A stretch of 64,000 nt of DNA, taken from the NCBI GenBank assembly GCA_003550325.1, contig QKWP01000061.1, forward strand, positions 497,581 through 561,580, read 5' to 3'. The DNA comes from Gigaspora rosea. Lineage: Eukaryota > Glomeromycota > Glomeromycetes > Diversisporales > Gigasporaceae. The position numbers and the translations under genes are program-made. This document shows, piece by piece, positions 33,383-44,610 of the stretch. The first letter of the stretch is position 1. The number at the start of each line of letters is the position of its first letter. The notes beneath the pieces were generated by a model. The model saw only the letters and a program-made list of their open reading frames with translations. It was not told the origin of the DNA and searched no databases.

Positions 33383-34131
33383 ACTAGGGTAGGAGGCATG
33401 GAATCCCCGGGCATGCCTTTGAGTCAAAGGGCATGCCCATATCATATGATCACAGAAAATAACAGTGCATTGATTGGCTAGTTAAATCTAATGTAATACT
33501 GTGCAAGAACAATCTTAAAGTTAAATACTGTATCTTGATGACATTATTTCCTAAACTAAGAAAATAAATGTATTTAATAAATTTTCAATTTAAATAAAGA
33601 ATAAAGCTCTGATTTCATTTCTGGTTCCAATACTTATATGGTTACATATATTTATTGCTATATTATACTGTAAATATTTATTTCACACAATAATTTTGAA
33701 TACTATATAAATTAAGCAAAACTTGTCATGTGATTTATTGTCACTGGAGCAATAGACCAAAATTTGCTAGGATGGCTCAATTTTTTTTGGACATATGTCC
33801 GATTGAAAATGGACATATGCCAAAAAAAATTGAAACCAATTGGACATAGTGATGTGCCATCCCTGAAAATTTGTGTGTGTCGGGTTCCGCTCATGTGATA
33901 TTAAGCCAATCAGCATTTCAAACATATAAACAGATCAACACGGATCAGCCCGATATGGCGGGTGACTCCGTAAAAAATTATCTGAATGACTATTATGCTC
34001 CGGACTTTAACGTTTCACGTTTTTCTAGTATACTAGGGGCATGCCTGAGGCACGATAAGTGAGGCATGCCTTGGTTTGAGGCATGCCTCAAGGGGCATGC
34101 CCAAAAATTTTACTGTGCCTCCTACCCTAGT
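33383..34131. mobile_element. 749-bp inverted-repeat element, GGGCATGCC word family
   Basis: Ends ACTAGGGTAGGAGGCA and TGCCTCCTACCCTAGT are perfect 16-bp inverted repeats. It is flanked by TAAT (33379-33382 and 34132-34135), and the empty target CACTAATACATATTAAATAT is present once at 32709-32728 in the inner host copy. Subterminal words are GGGCATGCC and GGCATGCCT. The 4-bp target does not fit hAT; the superfamily is open. No protein-coding evidence. Confidence 0.88.
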
Positions 34132-34786
34132 TAATACATATTAAATATTCACGAACACATTTCTTTAAAAGATTAAATTCATATACACACTTATGCTTTC
34201 CAAGCAAGCAATTAAACATTTACAGTTCGTACATCGTACGTATAAATATTCTCACAGCCTGTAATTTGACGATTAAAAAAAGTATACAATATTTTCTCAT
34301 CACATGAACAAAATGATTGGTAAAAATGTACAGGACACTTTTGACTGACGATAATTTTATAAAAATAAAAAAAATATATAATTATTATATAAATAAATAA
34401 ATATATATACGAGATTCAAAATGGAGTCAATTTGGAAAGAAGTGTTCAATTATTGTCGAAAATCACCTGGCATGAACCATATGAATGGAATGGTTATAAT
34501 ATCATTGCCAAAATGGAATCGTAATTGAAATGGTTTGGATGTTATTGATGAATTAAAAATGCATATATCAGATAATAACTATTAATAAATGAATATTTTA
34601 ATATTTGATCAATTTCACCATTTCACCATTTCACCATATATATTAATACAGATTATCTATAGATAATTAACTGAAATTAAAGTAATTATCCGGATAAATT
34701 ATCTGTTGAACAAAATCATTATCCGTTTATCTATATTATTCGGATAATCCGGATAAAAAATCTAGCAGATCCGAACACTATATAAA

Positions 34787-36411
34787 AGTAACTATTAGGA
34801 ACCGCATAAACATTATGCAGACACGTGATTTTGATCCAATCATGGCACCGGATCATGTGTAATGTGAAGACGAAACAAAACAGCTGGCTTTTTCAAAAAT
34901 CGTCTATAACGCAAAATTTGGCTTACAAAACCACCTTCTGCGTCTTAACAAAAAAAATTCCTTGCAAAATTTTGCTATATATAAGGCTCTTGTTAACGTC
35001 ATCCGAACGCTCACCTTACCCTAATTTCGAAAATTTTTTAATCGAAAAATGCAATGACGCGCTGCGATTTATGAACTGTCACGGGCTAAACGTGATATTT
35101 TCTGACGATTATTAAAATTATACTGCGCCACATTTCATGTGACATCCGATCATTGCACAATCGATCATGCATTGTATGAGGATTAACACCATAGTGAAAA
35201 TCACAATTAAAGAATTAGGGTAGCTGCGACACAGTTGCACTAAAACCAGGAACGTTATATAAGTACATCTTAAAATTTAAATTTTCTGAAACAGAATATA
35301 TTATTTCATTATTTTGTTTTCTTTTTAATAATATAAGTACTATTTATACGCCAAATAGTCTCGATTAAGCTAAGTGATTTATTTGTTAAAAATAAAACTG
35401 TTACTGGATGTTTCACATCCAATAACAGCACAACTGGCTTTGAATTTAATACGCTCGCAATCTGAGCCCCTTTCGTGGTCCAGGTTAGCACATTAAATTC
35501 AAAGCCAGGTGTTTTTTTAATTGCCATGTAAAAACGATCCTTCGAATCTTTCGTTACCGAATAAACCCGTTATTTGTTGTTACGTATCCATTAACATAAT
35601 TAATATTGTAATAAATTAATTTTCGATCCTCATTATTCTTGTGGCTAAATTATATTGTTGACTCTTTTGAAATAAAAATAAAACAATCGACCATAATAAA
35701 TAAATGAATTTACATCTGCATTATTTCACTGACAAACGCATATTGAAAACTTAGTTCGTAGATAATTATTTAATTCAATATATTGTATCGACAATTTGTT
35801 TATAAATTGCACCAACTTTAAACCTAAACTTAACTCTAATGACAATGACTAGAATTAATTTGCCTGCAAAATTAGCTTTTTGGTGAAATAACTTTTGTGA
35901 AATGGACTTGTCTGTGAATAATCGATTGCAAAATAACAACACCTAAAATTAATTCTCTGTGAATTAAGTTTTAATTATTGGTAAGTTGATCGAAACCAAA
36001 TGAACCTGATACCATTAAATAAATATTAAATAATAAACTAAATACATCTATAACTTAACTGGATCGGCCGAAACTACATTCGGCAAATTTTTATAGGTGT
36101 CCAGGAATTATGATAATAGCTGTATGTAAAGTAATGCATATAAATCTGCGGGCCGGGCCGGGTCGGGTATAGTTTAAATCAGGCCCGGCCCGGTTTATTT
36201 TACGGGTTTTTTTTTTCACGGGCCGGGCTCGGGTTTACAAATAATTTTCAGGCTGAGTTTCGGGTCTAAGCAAGCCCGGCCCGTCCCGCACCCTAAACAG
36301 AACCCATACACGGCTGATCCGTGTCGATCAAAACAAACAATTTTATTGGCTCTATGTCATGTGACCTAGACGACCCCTTAAATTGAGATTTTTGGTGTTA
36401 CTGTCATTTAT
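34787..36411. other. Intergenic; hairpin and repeat remnants
   Basis: No convincing gene. 34942-34976 is a 35-bp stretch shared with 19938-19972, followed by a TATATATAAGG box. 35431-35511 is a hairpin with arms ACTGGCTTTGAATTTAAT and its inverse around a ~45-bp loop; an open 72-codon frame on the minus strand crosses it and I do not accept it as a gene. 35725-35945 is a decayed relative of the fold-back element at 9535-9790. 36146-36300 is a GGCCGGGC word cluster. Confidence 0.5.
36146..36300. repeat. GGCCCGGCCC word cluster, probable decayed MITE
   Basis: TGCGGGCCGGGCCGGGTCGGG on the left and GCCCGGCCCGTCCCGCA on the right are imperfect inverted repeats, with further CCCGG words between. 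No flanking duplication was found. Confidence 0.5.
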
Positions 36412-36501
36412 TTGCTCCCCAAACTTTTTCTCATCTCAAACAAAACTTTCCGCAAAATTTTTTTCAAACTATCAAACCAAATTTTCCTCTCAATTTTAAA
36501 C

Positions 36502-37119
36502 CATGATTCATTTACCTGTAGAATTGTTCTATATGGTCTTTTTTTAATAAAGATCTATTTGCTTATGTCTTCTGACAAACAGTTATTGGCGTGACTTAAT
36601 TATACCAAAACTCTGGATCGAACAAAATTACAACGTTGTTCTCCCATAAACATAATCCAACAAAAGAAGATTTAGAGATTGGATTTCTTGAAAACATAAA
36701 TGACCCAAATATAATAGCAGCACAGGAAGTGCATATTAAGTATTCGCTAATTCGAATGCTCCTACGCACCGCAAAGAACATCAACCACATTTTTCTAGAC
36801 GGCGATTTATTAAGGTTCTAAATAGCAAGATCACTTAGGTTGACTTATATTTCTCCAATAACGTCGATGACAACTTTAGAACTCAATCGATACTTACCGA
36901 AACAATTGATGCGAATCCATCGTTCAAATCAATAAAAATAATTGCTCGCAAACTTGATCTTAGACAGTTTGTAAAATTAATCAAAGCACTTGGTACTACT
37001 CAAAACATGGAAAATTTAGAGCTTTACGGTCATCAGCTTGGTGACAGATCAGGTGAGATGTTGTCAGAATATATTTTAAGTTCTACGACTATAGATGGGT
37101 TTCATGTGCACGCATGATT
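36502..37119 (+). pseudogene. F-box / leucine-rich-repeat-like protein, decayed
   Basis: Starts MIHLPVELFYMVFF, a fungal F-box N-terminus, and stops at once. Later frames give HNPTKEDLEIGFLENINDPN, KYSLIRMLLRTAKNINHIFLDGDL, then TIDANPSFKSIKIIARKLDL and MENLELYGHQLGDRSGEML, which look like the repeat-bearing C-terminal part of glomeromycete F-box proteins. At least three frame changes or stops separate them. Such proteins normally recruit substrates to SCF ubiquitin ligases. Confidence 0.6.
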
Positions 37120-39503
37120 CTTTAATCGTGCGCATTAATGTGCTGTGCATTCACGCATTTATCCCATCTAAATTTTATTAGGAAAATTAAAGCATATATA
37201 ATTTAGGCCAGGGAGCGTAATGCCGGGCGGAATTAAGGAATATGGATGCAAAGGTCTCGAAAACTTCCGAATAAAAGATGAGCAAGATTGGGGGAAAATT
37301 TGAGCACATATCCGATATTTTCTGAGAAAATAAATACACTTATACGCGCGAATGCGATAAAAAATTTTGTTTTTAACAAACGCAAAAACGTTGGCATGTA
37401 CGGTTGCAACATCGTACAACCCCAGTGTAATAGATCAGTGTTAAATTTAAATGTATATTTTCTCAAAATTGAAAAAGAACTATAAGATATGTGCCTCGTA
37501 TTAAAAAGGGTCCATTTTGACAATTTTTCAAAATTTTTTTTTTATTTGATTTTCGAATAAGCATATATTCAATAAAAAAAAAATGGTTGTTATTATTAAT
37601 TATATAATAAAAAGGTCCACAAAATGAACTTAAAGTAAAGAAATTTTACTTGCTCCAGATAGAGGACGTGTTGCGTAATTAATTGTAAGCCACAATGCCG
37701 CAATTCATGAATTTGACGTCAACTATGCTTCGAAGACAATCAAATAACCAAAAATATGCGAAAAAATTGAGAAAATTCGATTATATTCAATAAATCGTAT
37801 CACTTAATAAAATTTCAAATCATTATGCTATTCAAAAAATTCCCTATCAGAATGATAGATTTTCAAGTTAACTACATTAATAATCAGAGGATCTTTTTTG
37901 TTTGAAAAAATTACAATGAGCTAAAGTTTATAAATTTTAATCAATCACGATTCTAAATATTGACATTGTTGGTTCAATAAATAGACTATAAGCATTACTC
38001 AAGTTCGAAAAATGATTTTAATTTTGTCTGGACTAGAGATGTTAAATAGTTAGGATGGGAACTATATTAACTCAGTTCGGGACTTAAACTGGATCAAACT
38101 TAACTGATTTATCACGTCTGTTGACACGTCATAAATTATAATAACTTCATTTTCTAACCGGTTAAAAACTTATCAATAGTTGACATTTAAAAGATTTTCT
38201 TTGTAGCTATATATTAGCAACTACTCCCTTATACAAAAATATAAAGATTAACTGTAGAAAATATAATAAGTTAGAATAGGGTTGCAAATATGATAACAAA
38301 TAACTACGTAAGCAAGTACAGTCAGTCCTCTCTAAATGCATAGCGAGTGGCCGATAACAACCTTGCATTTATAGTGGGACCAAGTCAAGCCATGCATTTA
38401 GAGAAGTAATGCATTTAAGAGAGATTGCATTTAGGTCTGACTGTATTTAACTTCAGCCAATCGAAATTCTTGTCGATAGACATAGCTAGTTAGTATTTAA
38501 TTTAACTAACTATATATATAGTCTTTAATAACCGTTTACATAAATTTTAAAAACCGCTTTATCTTTATGCAACTAGTTAAAACTAGTTAAAACTAGTTTA
38601 TGTAGTTAACTGTCAGTTTGTAACCGATATAGCTCGTCTTTAACATACCTAGTCCGGACACTTTTTTCTAATTTCTCTAGACTGAAGTTCTCAAACAACA
38701 TTAATTTTCTGGGTACATACTGCAATACTAATTACATTAACAAGGAAAACAGATGTCCGGAGCTATTAAATAAGTGATAATCTTTTTTTTTATATGTACC
38801 CCAACAACCAATCATATTTGGTAATTAGCGGAAACATGAGCTTTAATACGATGCACAAAATGTAGGTCCTCCGGACTATATATATATTTTTTAGCTACAT
38901 ACTACAAGTTGATCATACAAATATCCAAAAAAACCATATTAAGAAACTTTAGGATATTACTGATCGATTACAAAATTTAGGATACTACATGATCAATAAC
39001 AAAATTAATATTGAAACAAGCTTATTCGTTTACATGTTGTAATACAAGAATGTTCTCTATGATTACTTGTACAAAATTGAACCCGGTTATGAACTGGTGA
39101 TTGGTGAATTAATATTACAGTATCATGGAAAATTCCGTCATCATCATTATTACTGATGCAAATGTCCAATAAATTCTAACAAATATTTTATTACCTGGTC
39201 AGTGGTTAGTGCTATTTAAATTGTGACGCAACGGTTCTAATTAAATTAATGACAATTCGTATCGATAAATTCTTGTCCTTTTTCTTAATAGATTTTTATG
39301 TGATTCCTATATTCGTTTTTTTAAACTATTTATTATAGTTTCTAAACACTCCTTTTATTTTTGTTAGTCATTCTATTTTGTTCTTTTGTAGATTTTGTAG
39401 ATATTGTTGAACGATTATCTACTCGAGAAATTCGAACAACTATTCTTTTTTCCCTTACAACCTTTACCACAATTGAAAAATTTATATCTAAAATAAGAGC
39501 ATT
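37120..39503. other. Intergenic, one small MITE
   Basis: No gene is supported. Overlapping short open frames at 37168-37523 on both strands cancel each other and match nothing I know. 38317-38445 is a MITE. The remainder is AT-rich, with scattered GTTAACTAG-type words near 38570-38640. Confidence 0.5.
38317..38445. mobile_element. Small TA-flanked MITE (GACCTCTCTAAATGCA family)
   Basis: TACAGTCAGTCCTCTCTAAA on the left and GCATTTAGGTCTGACTGTA on the right, with several ATGCATTTA words inside. It is a member of the family at 11936-12039. Confidence 0.65.
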
Positions 39504-40503
39504 ATGTCCTTTAAATCAATCAACCTAATTTTAATCATTTTTCTAATAGGAATTATAAATTATAGGAGTGGGATTAATGCCGAGAATTCAGTAAGTAATC
39601 CCACCAACATCCTTGGTACACCGCCAAGTATTGATAGCTCAAGCAGCGGTAAAGTTTGTGCAACACTTAATGCTTGCAATAAGGCGAAGATTATGTGTGG
39701 GTCTGCATTTGTTCTTCCTAACTTACACAGTCTAAATCATTATTCAGCTTCAAGTAAGAATCTAAACTATTTTTGTACTAATTAATTTTATTTTATTATT
39801 TTACAATTAATTCGAAAATATTTGTGTACTGTTTTAAACAGATAAGTGCCATTGTAGTATATTTTTTTATAAAAATCTAACTCAATGTTTAGCTTGCTAT
39901 AAAAATGCGGGTTATAACTATGGCGTCGATGATCTTAGTAAATGGCAAAAGAATTGTTCTGCTTTAGGTTTCACATTCGCAGATTCGTAAGTTTATAATA
40001 TTTCTTTCATTTAGTTTGATTCATACTAATTTGTCTTTTATCCTTCTTAGCACATCATATTCAGATAATTCATCAAGTGTTTTAATATACTCCATTATGT
40101 GTGCAGCAGCAATTATTATATTTATTATAGTATTTATCATATGGTACCTAAAGAAACGTCAGAACTGCAAAGTCAAAGGTAAATTTGTTTATTGTGTAAC
40201 GTTTTCAAAATAGAATGTATTTTAAGAGAAGAATTTTTATAAATATGATATATAGATGGAAATATTTATAATGATCCGAAAGCTTATTCAGGAAAAAAAG
40301 AATATAAAATTGCCCAAAATCAAAACATTCAAATGCAAAAACATGCAAGTGAAACAAATTCAAATTGGAGTGAATTTTCGCAAAATACTCTTGTAAACAA
40401 CTTGGGTCAGATTGATGAATACTTTACTAAAGAAGGCTCTAAATATGAGTCTCAAAGAATAGTTAATGGTAACGAAAAGTTTATTACTCAAGAATTTAAT
40501 TAA
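39504..40503 (+). CDS. Secreted-type single-pass membrane protein, four exons
   Basis: Exons 39504-39753, 39842-39986, 40051-40178 and 40256-40503, with GTAAGA, GTAAGT and GTAAAT donors and AG acceptors. Phases agree, giving 256 residues. Residues 1-~26 are a signal peptide (INLILIIFLIGIINY...GINA). The ectodomain has regularly spaced Cys (KVCATLNACNKAKIMCGS, KCHCSIF, QCLACYKNAGYNYG, WQKNCSALG), as in fungal surface proteins. A transmembrane span follows (LIYSIMCAAAIIIFIIVFII), then a basic stop-transfer KKRQNCK and a Gln/Asn-rich cytosolic tail. The tail's reading frame ends at TAA 40501-40503. The following sequence to 40795 continues its repeat (TQEFN.FEQ..I) in another frame, and the shift is explained by one extra TTAA at 40497-40503. 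The intact protein was probably ~100 residues longer. Family not recognised. Confidence 0.72.
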
Positions 40504-40795
40504 TGCCTTTGAACAAACAATAACTCAAAAATTTAATACCTTAGAACAATCAATAACCCAGGAACTTAATGCTCTAAAACAAACACCAACAAAAGAATTT
40601 AATACTTTTGAACAAGCAACAATCCATGAGCAAAATGCAACACGGGAATTTAGTGCCTTTGACCGACCAACAACTCAAGAAGTAAATGTTTCCAAAAATT
40701 CAATCACGTTAGAAATTGGAGATCAGTATAATCATTATTCAGCTGATTATAGTGACTATAACAGCTTTTATCATAGCAATGATATACAACATTAA
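40504..40795 (+). pseudogene. Out-of-frame continuation of the membrane protein tail
   Basis: Encodes AFEQTITQKFNTLEQSITQE, LNALKQTPTKEFNTFEQATI and on to DYSDYNSFYHSNDIQH before a TAA at 40793. The ~14-residue repeat continues that of the preceding exon (ITQEFN). It would be in frame if the TTAA duplication at the exon's stop were absent. A separate short gene is less likely. Confidence 0.6.
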
Positions 40796-43233
40796 TATAT
40801 TCAAGAAATATCTTATTTAATATAATATAATAATAATGTAGCATAAAAATCAAAAAATGATTTTTGATTTTATTTTTATTGTTATTGTTATTTTTAATTT
40901 TTTTATGATGTGTAAATGAGTTAGAAAGAACGATTTAATCATCTTATCAACCTATTAGTTAATTCATAATAAGAATTAATGTTTTAATACTGCGAAAAAA
41001 ATTTTTTTACCAGTTTCGATTTTTTAAATGAGAATCTACTGTAGATCTAAAGAAAATTCTGTCAATATTATATTGATAAATGCAAACAAACGACATCTCT
41101 GGTTAGCGCCAGATTTCATTCGACAATAATAAGCCTATAAATTAACAGTTTGTCAGTCATTATCGTGATTAAGCAAGAAATTTTTGGAGAAAATTATTTC
41201 TTTGTAAAGCGGGAGGATCTAAATGTTTCTTTAAATCTATTTTAAAAATTTTTTTTATTTTTTTATCTTTCTATACACAGCTACAAAGGGCTTCTCAACA
41301 ACAATGTTTACTGCTTTTCTGATTATTAAGACAAGCCAGCATAACTAAAAAAATCGGTATGCCAATTTTTCAACCAGGTCAGTTAATTAATCGTTCAGGA
41401 TCACTTTACCAAATTTTTTAGGTGATTCTTTCTACGTATTTATAGTATAAATCTCAAAATCATAAAAAAAAAATATATACAGTATACCGCTTTTTTAATT
41501 TAACCACTTCATTGTTAAATTTTTTATTTAAAAAAATGAATATTGACTTGTGTTATACGTTAGAGAAGTCATATCTAACTCCATGATATATCTCCTGAAG
41601 TTGTAAGCATCGTAAAAAAAAAATATATAAAAAAAAAAAAAAAACAAAAGCAAATGCTGCGGATCTTCGAAAATATTCTGACAAAGCATAAACTTCCGTT
41701 TTTTGGATGAATATTCGGGGTTACTTATGGGATTTATATGAAGAATGTTTGAAATATTTTCCATTACTACGTGTTGGCATGTCATCTTCAAGATCACCTT
41801 CAATTACTCATAGATTCTCTTTGTTTACTAGATGGTTTATTCCATTTGCTGGTTCATTTGTCAAATATGATTCGGTCCAAGATAAAATAATGAATTTCAA
41901 AGGAATTTTTTAAATTAATTTACTACAAATTCTTACGTATTTTGTTGCCTAATGATTTCGTCACAAATAGACTCATCTTTTTTTTGGATACAATCATATA
42001 TATATATTATCTCTTTTTTTAATAATAAATAGCCCAGATGTATTTATAAATGATAATCCGCTTGCCTATTCTTCTTTTGAGAATTCAAGATTAAAGTAAC
42101 TGACTGCATAGCAAATAACTGTGAAATACAATCATTATTATCTATTCTACAATTGCTGATGTATTATATAATCATATTGCATGTTCATTCTTTACGTACG
42201 CAACTAGCAATCAATCTTGTTCTAAAGCACAAGATGTTAAAGATAATTCCTTTCGAAAGGCAATTCAAATACCAACATCAGTTATGGAAGAACATTCCTA
42301 CCGTTTGTTAGATTTGTATAAAAATGATGGATCAAATAGACTTGATGCTTATTCATTACTATTATTTTGTTTTCGTAATTTGAGTAACTTGAATAGTTTA
42401 TATGCTAATTTATCTATTATCATTTTTCTACAAGTTGAAAAAATAATCATTTCAAAAATTCATTCAGAAAACTTTTAATGACATAGTACTACATAACTTA
42501 GTTTCTATCTCAGAAATTGAATATAATCGGTTAAATGCCCTTTCATTTAACTCATTAGTTGTCACGGAAAATTTGCAAAGTTCTTTTTAAAAGAAGAATA
42601 TAATCATAAGTTTGTCTTAAAATTAAGAAAAGGCTTTATAGAAAATATTTCTAAACATTAAGTATTTTTTTCAGCTTTGATTTACTTACAATGTCATATT
42701 CATTTGAGAGCGGCCATGAAACTGAATTTGAACATGCAAACATGTCATCTAATAGATACAAGATTTTGTACACAGTTGGTAGCTTGTAAACCGTGCACTA
42801 CGTTCCTGGTAATCAATAAAAATGCACAATGAACAAACTTTTCAGACTGGAATATATTTGCTAATTTAACCCTGATTTACAGTAATTATTCATTGGCCTG
42901 AAACAGAAAATGCATCATCACAAACAAAAGAAAAATATGACTAACCTTCATAGGTAAATTCTACATCTTTTTAATAGCGATAGCTCTAAATTGAACATTA
43001 AGTTAAATTCTCCTTACCGTTACTTATTATCTTTGCATAATATTTTAGATATCTTTCTAAACTGACTAATAAACAAAATTTGTTTTATGAATGAAAAAGA
43101 CTTGGAAAATTGTGTGTTATTTTGATTTTAATGTGGTAACCGATTAACAAGTGCTATGAATTTGAAGTTAAAAAAAGCCAAAAAAAAAAAAAAGGATTTT
43201 AAATTACTATATATCCGGATTTTACTGTGAGAT
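40796..43233. other. Intergenic; possible decayed gene at 41690-42680
   Basis: 41707-41913 (YLWDLYEECLKYFPLLRVGM...) and 42284-42478 (YRLLDLYKNDGSNRLDAYSL...) are short plus-strand open pieces separated by many stops, with codon-like composition. They may be parts of one dead gene whose family I do not recognise. The rest is AT-rich spacer with a run of A at about 41635. Confidence 0.35.
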
Positions 43234-43350
43234 AGTGTAACAAATCGAAAGTTGAAAAAATCGGCTAGTTAGTTGACAACTAATCGATTGAACTTTTTAA
43301 ATATCAACTAATCGATTAATCGACTAATCGATTAGTTGCAACTCGATTAA
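43234..43350. mobile_element. Truncated MITE end, AATCGATTAATCGA word family
   Basis: TAGTGTAACAAATCGAAAG resembles the left end (TAGTGTTCCAAATCGG) of the element at 54216-54746. It is followed by the same CTAATCGATTAATCGAC words. No right end is present. Confidence 0.5.
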
Positions 43351-43363
43351 AGAATTACATAAC

Positions 43364-43600
43364 CTATGGATCCCCCCCCCGCAACCTTGTTGCCTGCCAA
43401 CATACTTCAGCTACTAACCCGTCAAGGACAAAAAGGTGGCTGCTTCCAAGCCCACTTGGTGCCGCTCGAAAGGCCGCTCGGTAAGCATCGCGAGCACCAT
43501 CCGCAGTTTTGTAAATTTTGCAAATTTTTAGCGAGTTCTGATTTCTTAAAATCACTCCGATATGATAATATCGCGATATCGGTGTAACTTTTGGGAAATT
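43364..43600. other. GC-rich segment of unknown nature
   Basis: Begins with a C10 run and carries GC-rich sequence (CTGCTTCCAAGCCCACTTGG, GAAAGGCCGCTCGGTAAGC) that stands out from its surroundings. Both strands have an open frame of 73-87 codons. On the minus strand the end reads SHLFVLDGLVAEVCWQATRL. I cannot say whether it is a gene fragment, an old insertion or structural-RNA-derived. Confidence 0.35.
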
Positions 43601-43912
43601 AGAAATCACTAGTAATCTAGTAATCACAACAATCGAGCAAAGTTTACAAAATTATGCAAAACCGCAAAAAGGTATGACCCTTGATTTCGTGATGTTAGCG
43701 GAAAAAGTTTTGAGATTTTAATTCCCTATTGATCAATCAATAAGTGTCTGTATCTTTAAAATTCCAAAAATTGAAAAATTTACTAGAATCGGTTGATTTC
43801 TTATAACATCATGACAGGGACGATGATTTTCTGCATTTCACGGAATGCCGCAGAATCGGAATCAGTGGATAAACACGGAATGCGTCAAAAAATAGCGGAA
43901 TGTAGGGATTTA

Positions 43913-44318
43913 GGGAAGTGCCGTTTATTACGTAATTTATTTTTATTAGGAGGTCATACCCCCTCCCCCCCTGTGATCTAATTAGCAGCCAATAATAATT
44001 TTGATATATAATAATATATAGACGTGATCAGTGTTTAAAATTCAAATTTGATTTTATGTTCTCAAAAAGAACATTTTTAATTTCTTAATGTTCTTAGTAA
44101 AATTTTAATGTTCTTTATATAGGAAAATTAAACTTTTTTTAATATTAAAAGAATTTATTGAATGTTCTCAAATAGAGAACATATTTTAATAATTTATGTT
44201 CCCAAAAATTGTATAATGTTCACTGAGAACACTGAGAACATTGAATTTTAAACACTGGACGTGATAGACTGCTAAACCCCCTACCCCCCTCGAAATTACG
44301 TAATAAACGGCACTTCCC
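43913..44318. mobile_element. MITE nested in the hAT element, TTA target (PIF/Harbinger-like)
   Basis: Ends GGGAAGTGCCGTTTATTACG and its exact inverse, flanked by TTA on both sides (43910-43912 and 44319-44321). A 3-bp TTA/TWA target with GGG-starting ends is typical of PIF/Harbinger. It hosts a further element at 44029-44257. Confidence 0.8.
44029..44257. mobile_element. Innermost 229-bp hAT-type MITE, TGTTCTCA word family
   Basis: Ends CAGTGTTTAAAATTCAA and its exact inverse, with a perfect 8-bp duplication GACGTGAT (44021-44028 and 44258-44265). The interior is built from ATGTTCTCA/GAGAACA words. Confidence 0.9.
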
Positions 44319-44610
44319 TTAGGTAAACAAAGTGTAAACAAGGCCCGATGTAGAAAATAAGCGAACCTAAAAGACGAGCGTAGTCGAGCCGAAATAACCC
44401 GAAAAATAAACAATAATGGATGCAGAATAATTGAGTTTTTTATTATAACAAACGCGGCGGAATTCATAAATTTTAATGCACGGATTAATACAGAATTCAT
44501 AAATTTAGAGCACGGAATTACGCAGAAATTTATTTTATCACGGACGGAATTGACTATTTATCACCGCAGAAAATCATCGTCCCTGCATCATGATCTGCAG
44601 AGATTAACGC

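Larger units (their letters stand above)
24345..34778. mobile_element. Outer ~1.6-kb hAT-like element hosting all later insertions
   Basis: The left part is 24345-25217 and the right part 33344-34778 minus the 749-bp insert at 33383-34131. Ends are GTTCGGATTTAG and AGATCCGAACAC, flanked by a perfect 8-bp TATATAAA (24337-24344 and 34779-34786). The exact outermost bases are uncertain, because the inner copy of the same family ends TAGTGTTCGG...CCGAACACTA. Subterminal regions are rich in AATTATCTG/GATAATCCGGATAA words. Other internal landmarks are GGAGCAACC words at ~24605-24760 and TCACATCCGATGTAAC near 25000. Removing all insertions leaves about 1.57 kb with no transposase frame. Confidence 0.7.
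43815..44585. mobile_element. hAT element with perfect 20-bp ends, host of two nested elements
   Basis: Ends CAGGGACGATGATTTTCTGC and its exact inverse, flanked by a perfect 8-bp duplication CATCATGA (43807-43814 and 44586-44593). Subterminal words are CACGGAAT/GCGGAAT and inverse. Own sequence is only ~365 bp once the nested insert is removed. Confidence 0.92.

Noticed and set aside
24345..34778. Treating the ATTATCTG-rich blocks as tandem satellite repeats
   Set aside because: The blocks are the paired ends and middles of two nested copies of one element, with target duplications at their borders.
35309..35527. A 72-codon open frame on the minus strand
   Set aside because: It runs across an 18-bp-arm hairpin, has no recognisable domain and lies among repeat remnants.
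37168..37523. Overlapping open frames on both strands
   Set aside because: They overlap each other, match no family I know and have no splice or start context.
43400..43500. Ribosomal RNA fragment (GGCTTGGAAGCAGCC on the minus strand)
   Set aside because: The short likeness to the GTPase-centre loop of large-subunit rRNA does not extend into the flanks; chance is as likely.
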